Shown one piece after another: positions 9,207 through 17,780 of a DNA stretch of 64,000 nucleotides. Position 1 is the stretch's first letter; each line of letters opens with the position of its first letter. The notes below the pieces were generated by a model that made no database searches, was not told the DNA's origin, and saw only the letters and a program-made list of their open reading frames with translations. The stretch comes from Leeuwenhoekiella polynyae (GTDB lineage Bacteria > Bacteroidota > Bacteroidia > Flavobacteriales > Flavobacteriaceae). The DNA lies in assembly GCF_042683665.1 (NCBI RefSeq), contig NZ_JBHUOO010000018.1; one strand, given 5' to 3'. The position numbers and the translations under genes are program-made.

Positions 9207-10226
9207 CTACAGTTTACTTAAAAACTCTAAAAAATGAGTATGCATTTCTGCAGTGTAATCATAATGCGTTACTATGCGCAGTTTACCTTTTCCTAAAGCG
9301 CTAATATGAATATCAGCATCTTTTAGCTTGGTTATGAATTGAGCCTCATCAACATCTGCACGAAGTTTAAAGATCAAAATATTAGTCTCAACTGGTTCTA
9401 CATGCGCGACATCGTTAATTTGATTTAGAGCGACTGAAAGCTCCTGAGCGCGTTTGTGATCTTCCTCCATATGTTGCCAGTGATACTCTAAAGCATAAAG
9501 TCCTGCAGCTGCAGCAAAACCTACCTGACGCATACCACCTCCCAGCACTTTACGTACGCGCATAGCTTTATCCATAAACTCCTTTTTACCCACAAGTACA
9601 GAACCCATAGGCGCCCCTAAGCCTTTTGACAAACACACCGAAATGGTATCAAAAGCAGCACCATAATCTTTAGGAGACTCATCAGTAACAACAAGTGCGT
9701 TCCATAAACGAGCTCCATCTAAATGAAGTCCTAAGCCGTGGTCATCACACACTTTTCTTATTTTAAGTATTTCTCTAAAATCATAACAAGCTCCACCGCC
9801 TTTGTTGGTAGTATTCTCTAAACAAACTAAAGAAGTTAAGGGACTGTGATAAAAATCTGGCGGATTGATCTGTTCTTCAACCTGATCTGCCGTAATCATA
9901 CCACGGTGCCCATCTATTAATTTACACGAAACACCACTGTTAAACGAGACACCACCGCCTTCATAGTTGTAAACATGTGCAAATTTATCTGCGATTAATT
10001 GTTCGCCAGGTTGCGTATGAATCTTAATTGCAGCTTGATTGGTCATACTTCCAGTAGGGAAATACAAGGCAGAATCCATCCCAAAAAGTTCTGCTATGTG
10101 TTTTTCCAGTTTATTGACACTGGGATCTTCTTTATATACATCATCACCCACTTCTGCGTTCATCATCGCATCTAACATTCCTGGGGTTGGTTTTGTAACG
10201 GTATCACTACGTAAATCAATCTTCAT
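9207..10226 (-). CDS. ltaE: Low-specificity L-threonine aldolase (PLP-dependent)
   Basis: A 339-residue fold-type I PLP enzyme that cleaves L-threonine or L-allo-threonine to glycine and acetaldehyde. It opens with IDLRSDTVTKPTPGM, the family signature, and carries the PLP-binding Lys201 in LSKGLGAPMGS and the aspartate in HLDGARLWNA. Length fits the family (about 335-345). It lies 27 bases downstream of the enoyl-reductase-like SDR and in the same direction, so it is probably the last gene of the polyketide operon, although its own role there may be housekeeping. A short hairpin (AGTAAACT/AGTTTACT, 9201-9218) overlaps its stop codon. Confidence 0.93.
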   Translation of the reverse strand: MKIDLRSDTVTKPTPGMLDAMMNAEVGDDVYKEDPSVNKLEKHIAELFGMDSALYFPTGSMTNQAAIKIHTQPGEQLIADKFAHVYNYEGGGVSFNSGVSCKLIDGHRGMITADQVEEQINPPDFYHSPLTSLVCLENTTNKGGGACYDFREILKIRKVCDDHGLGLHLDGARLWNALVVTDESPKDYGAAFDTISVCLSKGLGAPMGSVLVGKKEFMDKAMRVRKVLGGGMRQVGFAAAAGLYALEYHWQHMEEDHKRAQELSVALNQINDVAHVEPVETNILIFKLRADVDEAQFITKLKDADIHISALGKGKLRIVTHYDYTAEMHTHFLEFLSKL

Positions 10227-10253
10227 TATTGAACTCTATTAATTGGTTGTAAA

Positions 10254-11063
10254 TTATCTCAAATGTTCTCCGCCATCTACCGGAATTACAGCTCCATTTA
10301 TCCAGCTCGCTTCGGGCTTGCTCAATAAATACACCACGTTAGCCACATCTTGAGCAGTCGTTAATCTTTTTTGGGGGTTGCGTGATAAAGCTTGTTCTAT
10401 TAAAACGGCACTACCTGGTATAAGTTGTAAACTCTCAGTATCTGTTACTCCTGCTTGTATACAATTTGCAGTTATCTTTAAGGGTGCTAGCTCAAATGCC
10501 AGACTTCTTACAATGGCTTCCAGCGCGGCTTTTGCTGCTGAAACTGCTGCGTAATTGGGTAAAGGTTTTGTACTGCCCTCACTGGTAAATGTGAGAATTC
10601 TCCCGTTTTCCTTAAATAGTTTTGCTTTCGCGAAAGCGCTTGCCCAGTCGTATAAACTTACCGCCATAGCTTCGGCAGTTAGTAAAAAGTCTTTACCGGT
10701 CAAGGTTGCTTCTTCTGCTTTTTCTGAATAGATAGGTTTTAAATTCCCCTTTGCAATACTGTGTAAAAGCACTAAAATTTCAGCATTATTATCTTTAAAA
10801 AATTGAATCAGCTCTGCAACAGTATCTGCACTCATCGCATCTTTATTGAATGCTGCTACCTCAACACCATCACTTCTTAACGATTCGCAAATTGATTCAA
10901 ATTCTCTGAGTTTGCTTCGGCGCGTGCGGTGAATGATGCAGATATTTAAACCCTTTTTTGCTAACTTTTGAGCAGATGCAAAGCCCAAACCACTGCTTCC
11001 GCCCAGTATAAGTGCCCAGGAATTAGAACCGGATTTTGTATTAAATTCAAAGTTATTTACCAT
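10254..11063 (-). CDS. SDR oxidoreductase with enoyl-ACP-reductase spacing
   Basis: A 269-residue short-chain dehydrogenase. The nucleotide-binding glycine motif GGSSGLG lies at 21-27. Instead of the usual Y-x3-K it has Tyr171 and Lys178 in YAAVSAAK, a Y-x6-K spacing found in enoyl-ACP reductases such as FabI and FabL; LLHSIAKGN (99-107) also matches the FabI HSI block. It should therefore reduce an enoyl thioester or a related double bond rather than a simple ketone. Its ATG overlaps the stop of the type III polyketide synthase by seven bases, which ties it to that pathway. It may supply or trim a fatty starter, or reduce the product. The exact substrate is unknown. Confidence 0.85.
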   Translation of the reverse strand: MVNNFEFNTKSGSNSWALILGGSSGLGFASAQKLAKKGLNICIIHRTRRSKLREFESICESLRSDGVEVAAFNKDAMSADTVAELIQFFKDNNAEILVLLHSIAKGNLKPIYSEKAEEATLTGKDFLLTAEAMAVSLYDWASAFAKAKLFKENGRILTFTSEGSTKPLPNYAAVSAAKAALEAIVRSLAFELAPLKITANCIQAGVTDTESLQLIPGSAVLIEQALSRNPQKRLTTAQDVANVVYLLSKPEASWINGAVIPVDGGEHLR

Positions 11064-12124
11064 TTTAATAATATACGTTGTGCCGAAAAGCCAGGACCAA
11101 AACTAAGCATCAATCCGTAATCTTCTGCAGGAATTTTTCGATTTAAAAACCGCTCCAAAACATACAACACGGTTACGCTGCTCATATTGCCATAAAGCCT
11201 TAAAACTTCTTTAGTATCCTCTATATTTTTTCCGCGTTTGCCAAAAAGCTCTTCAACGGTCTGAACAATTTTTTTTCCACCGGGATGAAATACCAGATTA
11301 TTTACATCTGCTATAGTTATACCATTTCGCTCTAAAAATGGGTCAATAATGTCTGGAAAGTTTGAAGCGATCGTCTCTGGCACACTGGGATCTAAAATCA
11401 TTTTCAGTCCGGTATTCGTCAACCTAAAGCCCATCATTTCTTCAGCATCAAAAAAGTGGTACATACCGGTATCAACTATTTGCGGACCTTGATCTTCTTC
11501 TTTAGAAGAGAGTAAAACACAAGCACCACCATCACCAAAAATCGCTGCGCTCACCACATTTGCCATTGAATAATCATTAAGCTGAAAAGTAGCTGTAGGA
11601 CTTTCAACCGCGATAACCGCTGCCCGCTTACCTGAATTGGCTTTCAAAAAATCGTTCGCATATAAAATACCACTAATGCCTGCTGCGCAACCCATTTCAG
11701 TAACGGGAAGTCGCGTAATATCTTGTCTTAAATTTAATTTATTAATGAGATAAGCATCCAGAGAAGGAATCATAATCCCGGTACAACTCACCGTAATTAT
11801 ATAATCTAAACTTTGCGCATCCCAACCGGTTTTCTTTAAAGCATCGGTAAGAGCTTGCTCCCCCAATTTAACGACTTCACGACTGTAAATATCATTTTTA
11901 TCTTCAAAAGAAGTTGCTGTAAAAACCTCTTCAGGAGCCATAATACTGTAGCGCTTATCTACTGCTGCATTGGTAAAAATCTTTTTAACCTTGCGCACAA
12001 ATCGCTCTTCTTGACCTGCAAGCCAAACGTCTAATAGTGGTAGAATATCTGGAGTTTCCCGGTGATATTGTGGTATTGCTTTAGCTACTCCTGCTATCTT
12101 TACTGCTTTTTTTCTAGAATCCAT
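11057..12124 (-). CDS. Type III polyketide synthase
   Basis: A chalcone/stilbene-synthase-like enzyme that condenses malonyl-CoA onto an acyl starter in the cytoplasm. Numbering from the longer frame starting at 12148, the catalytic triad is Cys154 (EMGCAAGIS), His288 (LVFHPGGKK) and Asn321 (YGNMSSVT); the C-terminal GPGFSAQRILL is a family hallmark. I prefer the internal ATG at 12124, because homologues begin a few residues before the KIAGVAK strand and this start halves the overlap with the methyltransferase (still 25 bases). It is flanked by a methyltransferase and FAD oxidoreductase upstream and by an enoyl-reductase-like SDR downstream. The product class (resorcinol, pyrone or phloroglucinol) cannot be read from the sequence. 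Confidence 0.93.
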   Translation of the reverse strand: MDSRKKAVKIAGVAKAIPQYHRETPDILPLLDVWLAGQEERFVRKVKKIFTNAAVDKRYSIMAPEEVFTATSFEDKNDIYSREVVKLGEQALTDALKKTGWDAQSLDYIITVSCTGIMIPSLDAYLINKLNLRQDITRLPVTEMGCAAGISGILYANDFLKANSGKRAAVIAVESPTATFQLNDYSMANVVSAAIFGDGGACVLLSSKEEDQGPQIVDTGMYHFFDAEEMMGFRLTNTGLKMILDPSVPETIASNFPDIIDPFLERNGITIADVNNLVFHPGGKKIVQTVEELFGKRGKNIEDTKEVLRLYGNMSSVTVLYVLERFLNRKIPAEDYGLMLSFGPGFSAQRILLKW

Positions 12125-12801
12125 AAATATCGGAAAGCCCAGCGCCATTTTAATTTGTAAGACTCTAGCTGAAGCTTTTGGGTAAAAGTTAATAATTCGT
12201 TTTTTGTAAATGCTCTTTTGATAGAAATTAAACCATCGTGTCGTGCAATATGTGTTTTCATAAATACCACACTAAACGCTTTAAATAAAACATAAGCAAC
12301 ATGACTGCGTTGTAAATCATTGATAACGACACCCAGTTTTGAAATAGATAAAAACTGCATTAAAAAAGTTTGAATCTCTACATCTGTAAAATGATGCATG
12401 GTAAGCGTCGAGGTAATAATATCACAACTAAAGGTGTCTTGATTCAATTGTAAGATGTCTTTTTGTGAATATTTTATTTCAGGATAATTTTCTGATTTAG
12501 ATTTTGCTAAAGCAATACTTTTTGCATTTAGATCCAATCCTAAAAGCTGAAAATCAAGCTTATTTTTCCGGGCAAAATCTGCTATTTTTCGAAGCATCGC
12601 GCCATCACCACAACCCAGATCAACTATGCTGTATTTTTTCTGCGGAAACTTAAATATAAAATGTTTGATACCATCTATGGTAATCTGCTGACCTCCCAAA
12701 TAACGATTTACCAAGGTCACATCTTTCAGTGCTGCCTGCAAGCGATCTTCATTTAACTTAGGATCGTCCATCAACTCAGGAATAAGGCTTCTTGTTTTCA
12801 A
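12100..12801 (-). CDS. Class I SAM-dependent methyltransferase
   Basis: A 233-residue methyltransferase. Motif I is IVDLGCGDGAMLRKI (residues 59-73); the acidic end of strand 2 is LLGLDLNAKSI, and the post-motif STLTMHHFTD fits a type 11/12-like small-molecule methyltransferase. It overlaps the FAD oxidoreductase by four bases (ATGA) and the polyketide synthase by 25, so the three are translationally coupled. It probably methylates the polyketide product, on O or C, or a precursor. This is inference from context. No membrane segment is seen. Confidence 0.88.
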   Translation of the reverse strand: MKTRSLIPELMDDPKLNEDRLQAALKDVTLVNRYLGGQQITIDGIKHFIFKFPQKKYSIVDLGCGDGAMLRKIADFARKNKLDFQLLGLDLNAKSIALAKSKSENYPEIKYSQKDILQLNQDTFSCDIITSTLTMHHFTDVEIQTFLMQFLSISKLGVVINDLQRSHVAYVLFKAFSVVFMKTHIARHDGLISIKRAFTKNELLTFTQKLQLESYKLKWRWAFRYLWILEKKQ

Positions 12802-13919
12802 AAGCTAACTGGTTTTCCGTGAGTTGAAGCTATTAATTTATCCATCATAATTGGGAACGTTTGTAGCGCTTTTAAGGAATAATTAGTTGCTGTTTTATTT
12901 AGTAAGATACGCTGCAAAACACGACCGGTTCTGAGTCTGGCGGTAAATTCTGCATTCCATTTTTTAGAATAATTAGTTTCGAGTTGGCTTCGGTTTTGAT
13001 TGCTTTGCTGGTATTCTATAATACATTCTGAAAGTATTTTAGCTCCTACAACCGCCATCGCCATCCCGTTACCACAAAGCGGATGTATGAGCCCGGCGCT
13101 ATCTCCGCACATTAAAACGTGATTTTCCACAAGCTGTTTTTGCTGAAAAGAAACCTGACTGATGCTTAAGGGTTTTTCAAAAAGTGGTGTAGCTTCTGAA
13201 AAAAATGCATCTAAATATGGATTTTGCCTCAACACCTGATTCTGAAAATTATTGAGATTTCCCCATTTTTTAAAGGCATCCATATGCGTGAGGTAACAAA
13301 CATTCACACTATTATCTTCAACCTGAGAGATACCACAGTAACCTCCTTCAAAATTATGCAGCTGCACAGTTTGTGAATTTACTTTAGCCTTATAATGCAT
13401 CTTCACACCTAACCACGGACTTTTCTGTTTCATGAATTTCCGGGAAAGCGAAATATCAAGGTTAGAACGTTTACCAAAAGAACCTATGACCAGATCTGCT
13501 TTATACTGAGAGTTATCCTGTGTTTTTATCGTAAAAGTTTCGTCAAGAACAACAGATTCTACAGTTTTAAAAATGAATTTACAACCAGCTTCCTGAGCTA
13601 CTTCAGCCATTTTTGAATCTAACATATATCTACTGATCCCAAAACCTCCGAGCGGCAAGGCAGTTTTAATATTTTTCCCTTCAGATGTAGTAAAATGGAG
13701 TTCTGAAATTTCAACCGCTCCCCAATTAAACGGGTCAACACCCAGTTTTTGCCAATACGGAATTATCTCATTAGAAAGATATTCTCCACAAACTTTATGC
13801 TTAGGATACCTTTCTTTCTCAAAAACCTGTACATCATATTTGGCTTTTTTGAGGTGTATGGCCGCAGTGAGTCCAGCGAGACCACCGCCTAGTATTGCTA
13901 TATTTAAGTTCTTTTTCAA
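12798..13919 (-). CDS. FAD-dependent oxidoreductase (geranylgeranyl-reductase-like)
   Basis: A 373-residue flavoprotein. The FAD-binding GGGLAG is at 11-16, followed by the acidic FEKERYP end of strand 2. KVCGEYLS (43-50) is the signature of the geranylgeranyl-reductase/hydroxylase family, and CGDSAGLIHPLCGNGM is the second FAD contact. The start is TTG: the next upstream in-frame codons run into TAG at 13935-13937 and no ATG precedes the Rossmann motif. It is the first gene of the polyketide operon and may hydroxylate or reduce an aromatic product; Streptomyces srsABC likewise pairs a type III synthase with a methyltransferase and a flavoprotein. Only 33 bases separate it from the terminator upstream. 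Confidence 0.88.
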   Translation of the reverse strand: MKKNLNIAILGGGLAGLTAAIHLKKAKYDVQVFEKERYPKHKVCGEYLSNEIIPYWQKLGVDPFNWGAVEISELHFTTSEGKNIKTALPLGGFGISRYMLDSKMAEVAQEAGCKFIFKTVESVVLDETFTIKTQDNSQYKADLVIGSFGKRSNLDISLSRKFMKQKSPWLGVKMHYKAKVNSQTVQLHNFEGGYCGISQVEDNSVNVCYLTHMDAFKKWGNLNNFQNQVLRQNPYLDAFFSEATPLFEKPLSISQVSFQQKQLVENHVLMCGDSAGLIHPLCGNGMAMAVVGAKILSECIIEYQQSNQNRSQLETNYSKKWNAEFTARLRTGRVLQRILLNKTATNYSLKALQTFPIMMDKLIASTHGKPVSF

Positions 13920-13952
13920 AGCTGTTTGAAGATACTAAATAAAGCCCACAAA

Positions 13953-13986
13953 AAAACTCCTTACAATTGATATTGTAAGGAGTTTT
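13953..13986 (-). terminator. Strong hairpin terminator of the OmpA-type gene
   Basis: A 15-bp perfect stem, AAAACTCCTTACAAT (13953-13967) with its complement at 13972-13986, around TGAT. Flanking A and T runs mean it can work in both directions. It insulates the polyketide operon from the OmpA-like gene upstream. Confidence 0.88.
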
Positions 13987-14023
13987 CCATCTCAATTAAT
14001 CTTCCTAAAAAAGGAAAAAAAGT

Positions 14024-14728
14024 TTATTGATCTTCACCAGCCTCTTGTTTAGCTTCGTTCACCATCTCTTGATTAGGAACAATTGCTAAAGTTACACGAC
14101 GGTTTTTAGAACGTCCTTCTGCAGTTTCATTAGTATATTTTGGCTGTTCTTCACCATACCACTGCGTGGTAAATCTACCAGCAGAAATACCATGGCTAGA
14201 TAAGTAATTTGTCACAGCCTGAGCTCTGTTTTTAGAAAGCGTCATATTATATTCTGCAGAACCCGTACTGTCTGTATGACCTACAACTAATACGTTAGTC
14301 TGAGGATATTCTGCCATTACTTTTGCAAGACCATTCAATGTTTGTTGAGAAGCTGAGTTCACATCATATTTATTTGTAGCAAAGTAAACACCACTGTTTT
14401 CATCAAAGTTTACAACGATACCATCATCCACACGTTCTACTTCAGCACCTGGAATTTCTTCTTCAATACGTTGTGCCTGCTTATCCATTTTTTTACCGAT
14501 AACATTCCCGGCAGCACCACCTACAACACCACCTATAACTGCACCCAGCTCACCACCATCACCTTTTTTACCTACATTATTACCAATCACAGCTCCTAAG
14601 ATGGCACCACCTGCAGCACCTATTACAGAACCTTTTTGCTGATTATTTGCATTTTTGGTGGCTTCACAACCGGTAAGCATTGTAATGGCAATAGCCAATA
14701 CCGAAACATTTTTAAGTATAGTTTTCAT
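14024..14728 (-). CDS. OmpA family lipoprotein with glycine zipper
   Basis: A 234-residue envelope protein. The signal peptide ends at a lipobox (MLTGC, Cys21). Residues 33-80 are a glycine zipper (GAAGGAILGAVIGNNVG, then GAVIGGVVGGAAGNVIG) able to insert in or pack on the membrane. The C-terminal half is an OmpA/Pal-like peptidoglycan-binding domain with VLVVGHTDSTGSAEYN and LSKNRAQAV. It should tether the outer membrane to peptidoglycan. It lies with a lipocalin-like lipoprotein and a DUF1328 protein, a combination common in flavobacteria and often linked to envelope stress (inference). Its own terminator follows at 13953-13986. Confidence 0.93.
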   Translation of the reverse strand: MKTILKNVSVLAIAITMLTGCEATKNANNQQKGSVIGAAGGAILGAVIGNNVGKKGDGGELGAVIGGVVGGAAGNVIGKKMDKQAQRIEEEIPGAEVERVDDGIVVNFDENSGVYFATNKYDVNSASQQTLNGLAKVMAEYPQTNVLVVGHTDSTGSAEYNMTLSKNRAQAVTNYLSSHGISAGRFTTQWYGEEQPKYTNETAEGRSKNRRVTLAIVPNQEMVNEAKQEAGEDQ

Positions 14729-14755
14729 AATTGTTTTTATTTGATTTAAAATTAA

Positions 14756-14801
14756 AATATGCCTTCAAATTAAGCCCTTAGGCTCAAATAGAAAGCATAT
14801 T
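14756..14801 (-). terminator. Possible hairpin between lipocalin-like and OmpA-type genes
   Basis: On the minus strand AATATGCTTTC pairs with GAAGGCATATT, with an inner AGCC/GGCT arm, and is followed by TTTT. It is long and imperfect, so it may be an attenuator or a processing site rather than a full terminator. Confidence 0.4.
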
Positions 14802-14811
14802 CTAGTTTAAT

Positions 14812-15294
14812 TTATTCTGAAATTTTAGAGAAATTCATCACAATTGTAAACGGTTTTCCATCAACCTGAACAGTTTGAGTAAATGTCAATTCATTATCAG
14901 ATAAATAATTGATATTTAAACGAAAACCTGCATTGTTCATGGTAGATTTCATCTTCTCATTTGTTGGTTTCAAAAGAATATCGTAAGATGTGGCACCCTC
15001 TTGATCAGGAATACTCCACACAAAATAACGCTTTCCTAATGTACAGCTACCATCAGCGATCTCGTAATTACCAAAGTTGTTATTTGGTATGAATCTCCAG
15101 GTACTACCCACAAGGCATTCTGAAGATGCATCTCCAAAGAGAGTCACATCATAAACACCGGGAGCATTATTATAATTGATATTGTCTAAATTCCAGTATC
15201 CCTTAAGAGTTTTTCTAGATTCTTTTACCACTTTACTGGTGCCGCAAGAAACTAAAAACACGCTTAATAAAAGTACGCTTAGTATACGCTTCAT
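14812..15294 (-). CDS. Lipocalin-like lipoprotein
   Basis: A 160-residue lipoprotein; the signal peptide ends at FLVSC (Cys17). The mature part begins with a linker and LKGYWNLDNINYN, the G-x-W of lipocalin-like proteins, and continues as beta strands to TFTQTVQVDGKPFTIVMNF. This fits the lipocalin-like family common in Bacteroidota, which may bind small hydrophobic ligands. The ligand is unknown. It lies 83 bases upstream of the OmpA-type gene in the same direction and may share a transcript with it. Confidence 0.78.
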   Translation of the reverse strand: MKRILSVLLLSVFLVSCGTSKVVKESRKTLKGYWNLDNINYNNAPGVYDVTLFGDASSECLVGSTWRFIPNNNFGNYEIADGSCTLGKRYFVWSIPDQEGATSYDILLKPTNEKMKSTMNNAGFRLNINYLSDNELTFTQTVQVDGKPFTIVMNFSKISE

Positions 15295-15314
15295 AATTGT
15301 TTTTAATTAAGTTA

Positions 15315-15473
15315 TTATCTAAATAATCTTGAAAGAAGGCTGATTAAAAATAATACTATAAAGATGAAGAAAAGAATTTTTGCAATACTCTCTGCACCTG
15401 ATGCAATTCCACCAAATCCGAAGATTGCTGCGATTATTGCAATAACGATAAATATAACAGTCCACTTTAACAT
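15315..15473 (-). CDS. DUF1328 family small membrane protein
   Basis: A 52-residue protein read by eye from the gap. It starts MLKWTVIFIVIAIIAAIFGF, continues GGIASGAESIAK and ends LLSRLFR before TAA. Two membrane-spanning segments flank the conserved GFGGIA-G-A-IAK turn, which is the DUF1328/YtjA signature. Length matches the family (about 50-60). In enterobacteria YtjA is a small inner-membrane protein; its role is unknown. It sits upstream of the lipocalin-like and OmpA-type genes in the same direction, a typical stress-type neighbourhood. Confidence 0.9.
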   Translation of the reverse strand: MLKWTVIFIVIAIIAAIFGFGGIASGAESIAKILFFIFIVLFLISLLSRLFR

Positions 15474-15618
15474 AATTCTAAATTTTATTGGTTAGTAATG
15501 CTTCAAAACTACTCAGAACCCAAACTTGATTTTTTAGAATTAATAGTGTTTAACTCGTCGCTGTTAAATACAGTTAACGAAAAACCTTGCCAAAGCCATT
15601 TTCAATAAAATTTTAACA

Positions 15619-17628
15619 TTAATAAGCCATCAGGTTAGTTAGGCTCTCTTCTAATTTATTCTTAGCTAAATACTTTATTTCAAGGTTCTGAGCAAAGGGA
15701 ATAGGTGTATCTAAACTAGAGAGTCTTTTAACTGGAGCATCTAAATATTCAAAGCATTCCTCAGCGATATATGCTGAAATATCTGCCATTACACTACCAA
15801 AATTTGAATCTTCAGTAAGCAACAAAACCTTTCCTGTTTTTATTACCGATTTTTTTATAGCGTCGTAGTCTAAAGGACATAAGGTGCGTAAATCTAATAG
15901 GTCAATATGCCATTCTGGATGAGATTTTAAAAGATCTAGACACCAATGTACCGGTGCGCCGTAAGTAATAACTGAAGCTTTACTTCCACACTTCACTAGC
16001 GCAGCTTTACCTAATGGAATCGTATAATAAGAATCTGGAACTTCTCCATAAATGGTTCTATACAAAGCTTTATGCTCGAAGAACAAAACAGGATTAGGAT
16101 CCTCAATGGATGCAGCTAATAATCCTTTTGCATCTGAAGGAAAAGCAGGATAAACTACTTTTAATCCAGGAGTATGCGTAAACCAAGCTTCGTTTGTTTG
16201 ACTGTGAAAGGGCCCTGCTCCTACTCCGGCTCCACATGGCATTCTGATTACAACATCAGCTTTTTGCCCCCAGCGATAATGTGATTTAGCAAGGTAGTTT
16301 ACAATAGGATTAAAACCGCTACTTACAAAATCTGCAAACTGCATTTCTACGATAGCTTTATACCCATTAATTGAAAGTCCCATTGCAGCCTCAATTATTG
16401 CTGATTCACAAATGGGTGTATTACGAATGCGATCTTTACCATATTTATCTATAAAACCCTGAGTAATTTTAAACACCCCGCCATATTCAGCAACATCCTG
16501 CCCCATCAAAACCAGATTTTGATGATGTTCCAAACTCAAATCCAGCGCGCTTGAAATAGCATCAATAAACCGAATACTTGTTTTTGGAGCATTTTCAATA
16601 TTTATCGATTCTAAATGAACGGAAGCAAAAACATCATCAAGTTCGCCTTCTAAGTTTGCAACTATTTCGTTCTCTTCAGAAGTGATTTTATAAGCCTGAT
16701 CAATTTCAGCATTTATATTTTGAATCATTGAATTTTGAGTCTCTTCATTTAAAATTCCTGCTTCAAATAAATAAGCTTTATAATTCTCCACAGGATCTAA
16801 TGCAGCCCAGTGGTTCCTTAAATCTTCAGGCACATATTTAGTTCCGCTGGCTTCTTCGTGCCCTCTCATTCTGAAGGTTTTAAACTCAACCAAAACCGGG
16901 CGAGGGTTTTCGCGCATAGATGCTGCCAAGCTTTTTATTTCTGAAAAAACCTCTAGAATATTATTACCGTCTATTATCCGACTTTCAATACCATAACCAA
17001 CTCCGCGATCTGCTAAATTCTGACAGCGATATTGTTCAAAAGTAGGTGTCGAAAGTCCATAGCCATTATTCTCAATGCAAAATAAAACAGGCAAATCCCA
17101 AACCGAAGCTACATTTAAAGCTTCGTGAAAATCTCCTTCGCTCGTACCACCTTCTCCTGTAAAAACAGCAGTTATCTTCTTTTCTGAACGCAGCTTATGA
17201 GCCAGTGCAATTCCATCTGCAACGCCTAATTGAGGACCCAAATGTGAAATCATACCTACAATCTTGTAGTCTTGTGTTCCAAAATGAAAACTGCGATCTC
17301 TACCTTTAGTAAAGCCATTAGCTTTACCCTGCCACTGACTGAACAATCTAGCCAGCGGAACATCCCTTGAAGTAAAAACCCCAAGATTACGATGCATTGG
17401 CAAAATATATTCATCCTTCTTTAAAGCCTCAGTTAATCCAACCGCTATGGCTTCTTGACCTATACCGCTAAACCATTTTGAGATTTTTCCTTGACGCAGC
17501 AAAATGAGCATTTTCTCTTCAATTAACCTTGGCTTTAAAAGCGACTTGTAGAGGTCTAAAAGCTGCTTGTTATCTAAATCTCTTCGGTTAAAATTGAGTC
17601 GTGAAATGATATAAGAATGGTTTGACAT
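15619..17628 (-). CDS. Fused E1 alpha/beta 2-oxoacid dehydrogenase (branched-chain type)
   Basis: A 669-residue ThDP enzyme that joins E1 alpha (about 1-330) and E1 beta (from about 350) in one chain. The alpha part has the ThDP motif GEGGTSEGDFHEALN ending in ENNGYG (158-191). The beta part has LMGQDVAEYGGVF, TPICESAIIEAAMG and the CGAGVGAGPFHSQ loop. It decarboxylates branched-chain 2-oxoacids, or similar ones, and passes the acyl group to a lipoyl E2; neither E2 nor E3 is nearby. Single-chain E1 proteins of this kind are common in Bacteroidota. It is divergent from the oxygenase on the other strand; exact substrate specificity is inference. Confidence 0.92.
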   Translation of the reverse strand: MSNHSYIISRLNFNRRDLDNKQLLDLYKSLLKPRLIEEKMLILLRQGKISKWFSGIGQEAIAVGLTEALKKDEYILPMHRNLGVFTSRDVPLARLFSQWQGKANGFTKGRDRSFHFGTQDYKIVGMISHLGPQLGVADGIALAHKLRSEKKITAVFTGEGGTSEGDFHEALNVASVWDLPVLFCIENNGYGLSTPTFEQYRCQNLADRGVGYGIESRIIDGNNILEVFSEIKSLAASMRENPRPVLVEFKTFRMRGHEEASGTKYVPEDLRNHWAALDPVENYKAYLFEAGILNEETQNSMIQNINAEIDQAYKITSEENEIVANLEGELDDVFASVHLESINIENAPKTSIRFIDAISSALDLSLEHHQNLVLMGQDVAEYGGVFKITQGFIDKYGKDRIRNTPICESAIIEAAMGLSINGYKAIVEMQFADFVSSGFNPIVNYLAKSHYRWGQKADVVIRMPCGAGVGAGPFHSQTNEAWFTHTPGLKVVYPAFPSDAKGLLAASIEDPNPVLFFEHKALYRTIYGEVPDSYYTIPLGKAALVKCGSKASVITYGAPVHWCLDLLKSHPEWHIDLLDLRTLCPLDYDAIKKSVIKTGKVLLLTEDSNFGSVMADISAYIAEECFEYLDAPVKRLSSLDTPIPFAQNLEIKYLAKNKLEESLTNLMAY

Positions 17629-17731
17629 AACTTAAATTAGATAGATTAAATTTAGTTAAATTGATCTACCTGATTATGAAGTATTCAATTTTCCGTATTA
17701 TTTTAAGTACTCTTTAAAATAAGAAGCGGGT

Positions 17732-17748
17732 TAAATTTGATATATTTG
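17732..17748 (+). promoter_or_regulatory. Candidate flavobacterial -7 boxes before the oxygenase
   Basis: Two overlapping matches to TAnnTTTG occur, TAAATTTG (17732-17739) and TATATTTG (17741-17748), 33-42 bases before the chosen ATG at 17781. No TTG -33 element is at the expected distance, so the call is weak. Confidence 0.3.
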
Positions 17749-17780
17749 ATTACGTGTATAAAATTGAACCCTTAATTGTT

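Noticed and set aside
12124..12148. The upstream ATG of the polyketide synthase
   Set aside because: It adds eight residues not typical of the family and doubles the overlap with the methyltransferase; kept as an alternative only.
14500..14632. Glycine-rich repeated words in the OmpA-type gene suggesting a DNA repeat
   Set aside because: They are codons of the glycine zipper, a protein feature.
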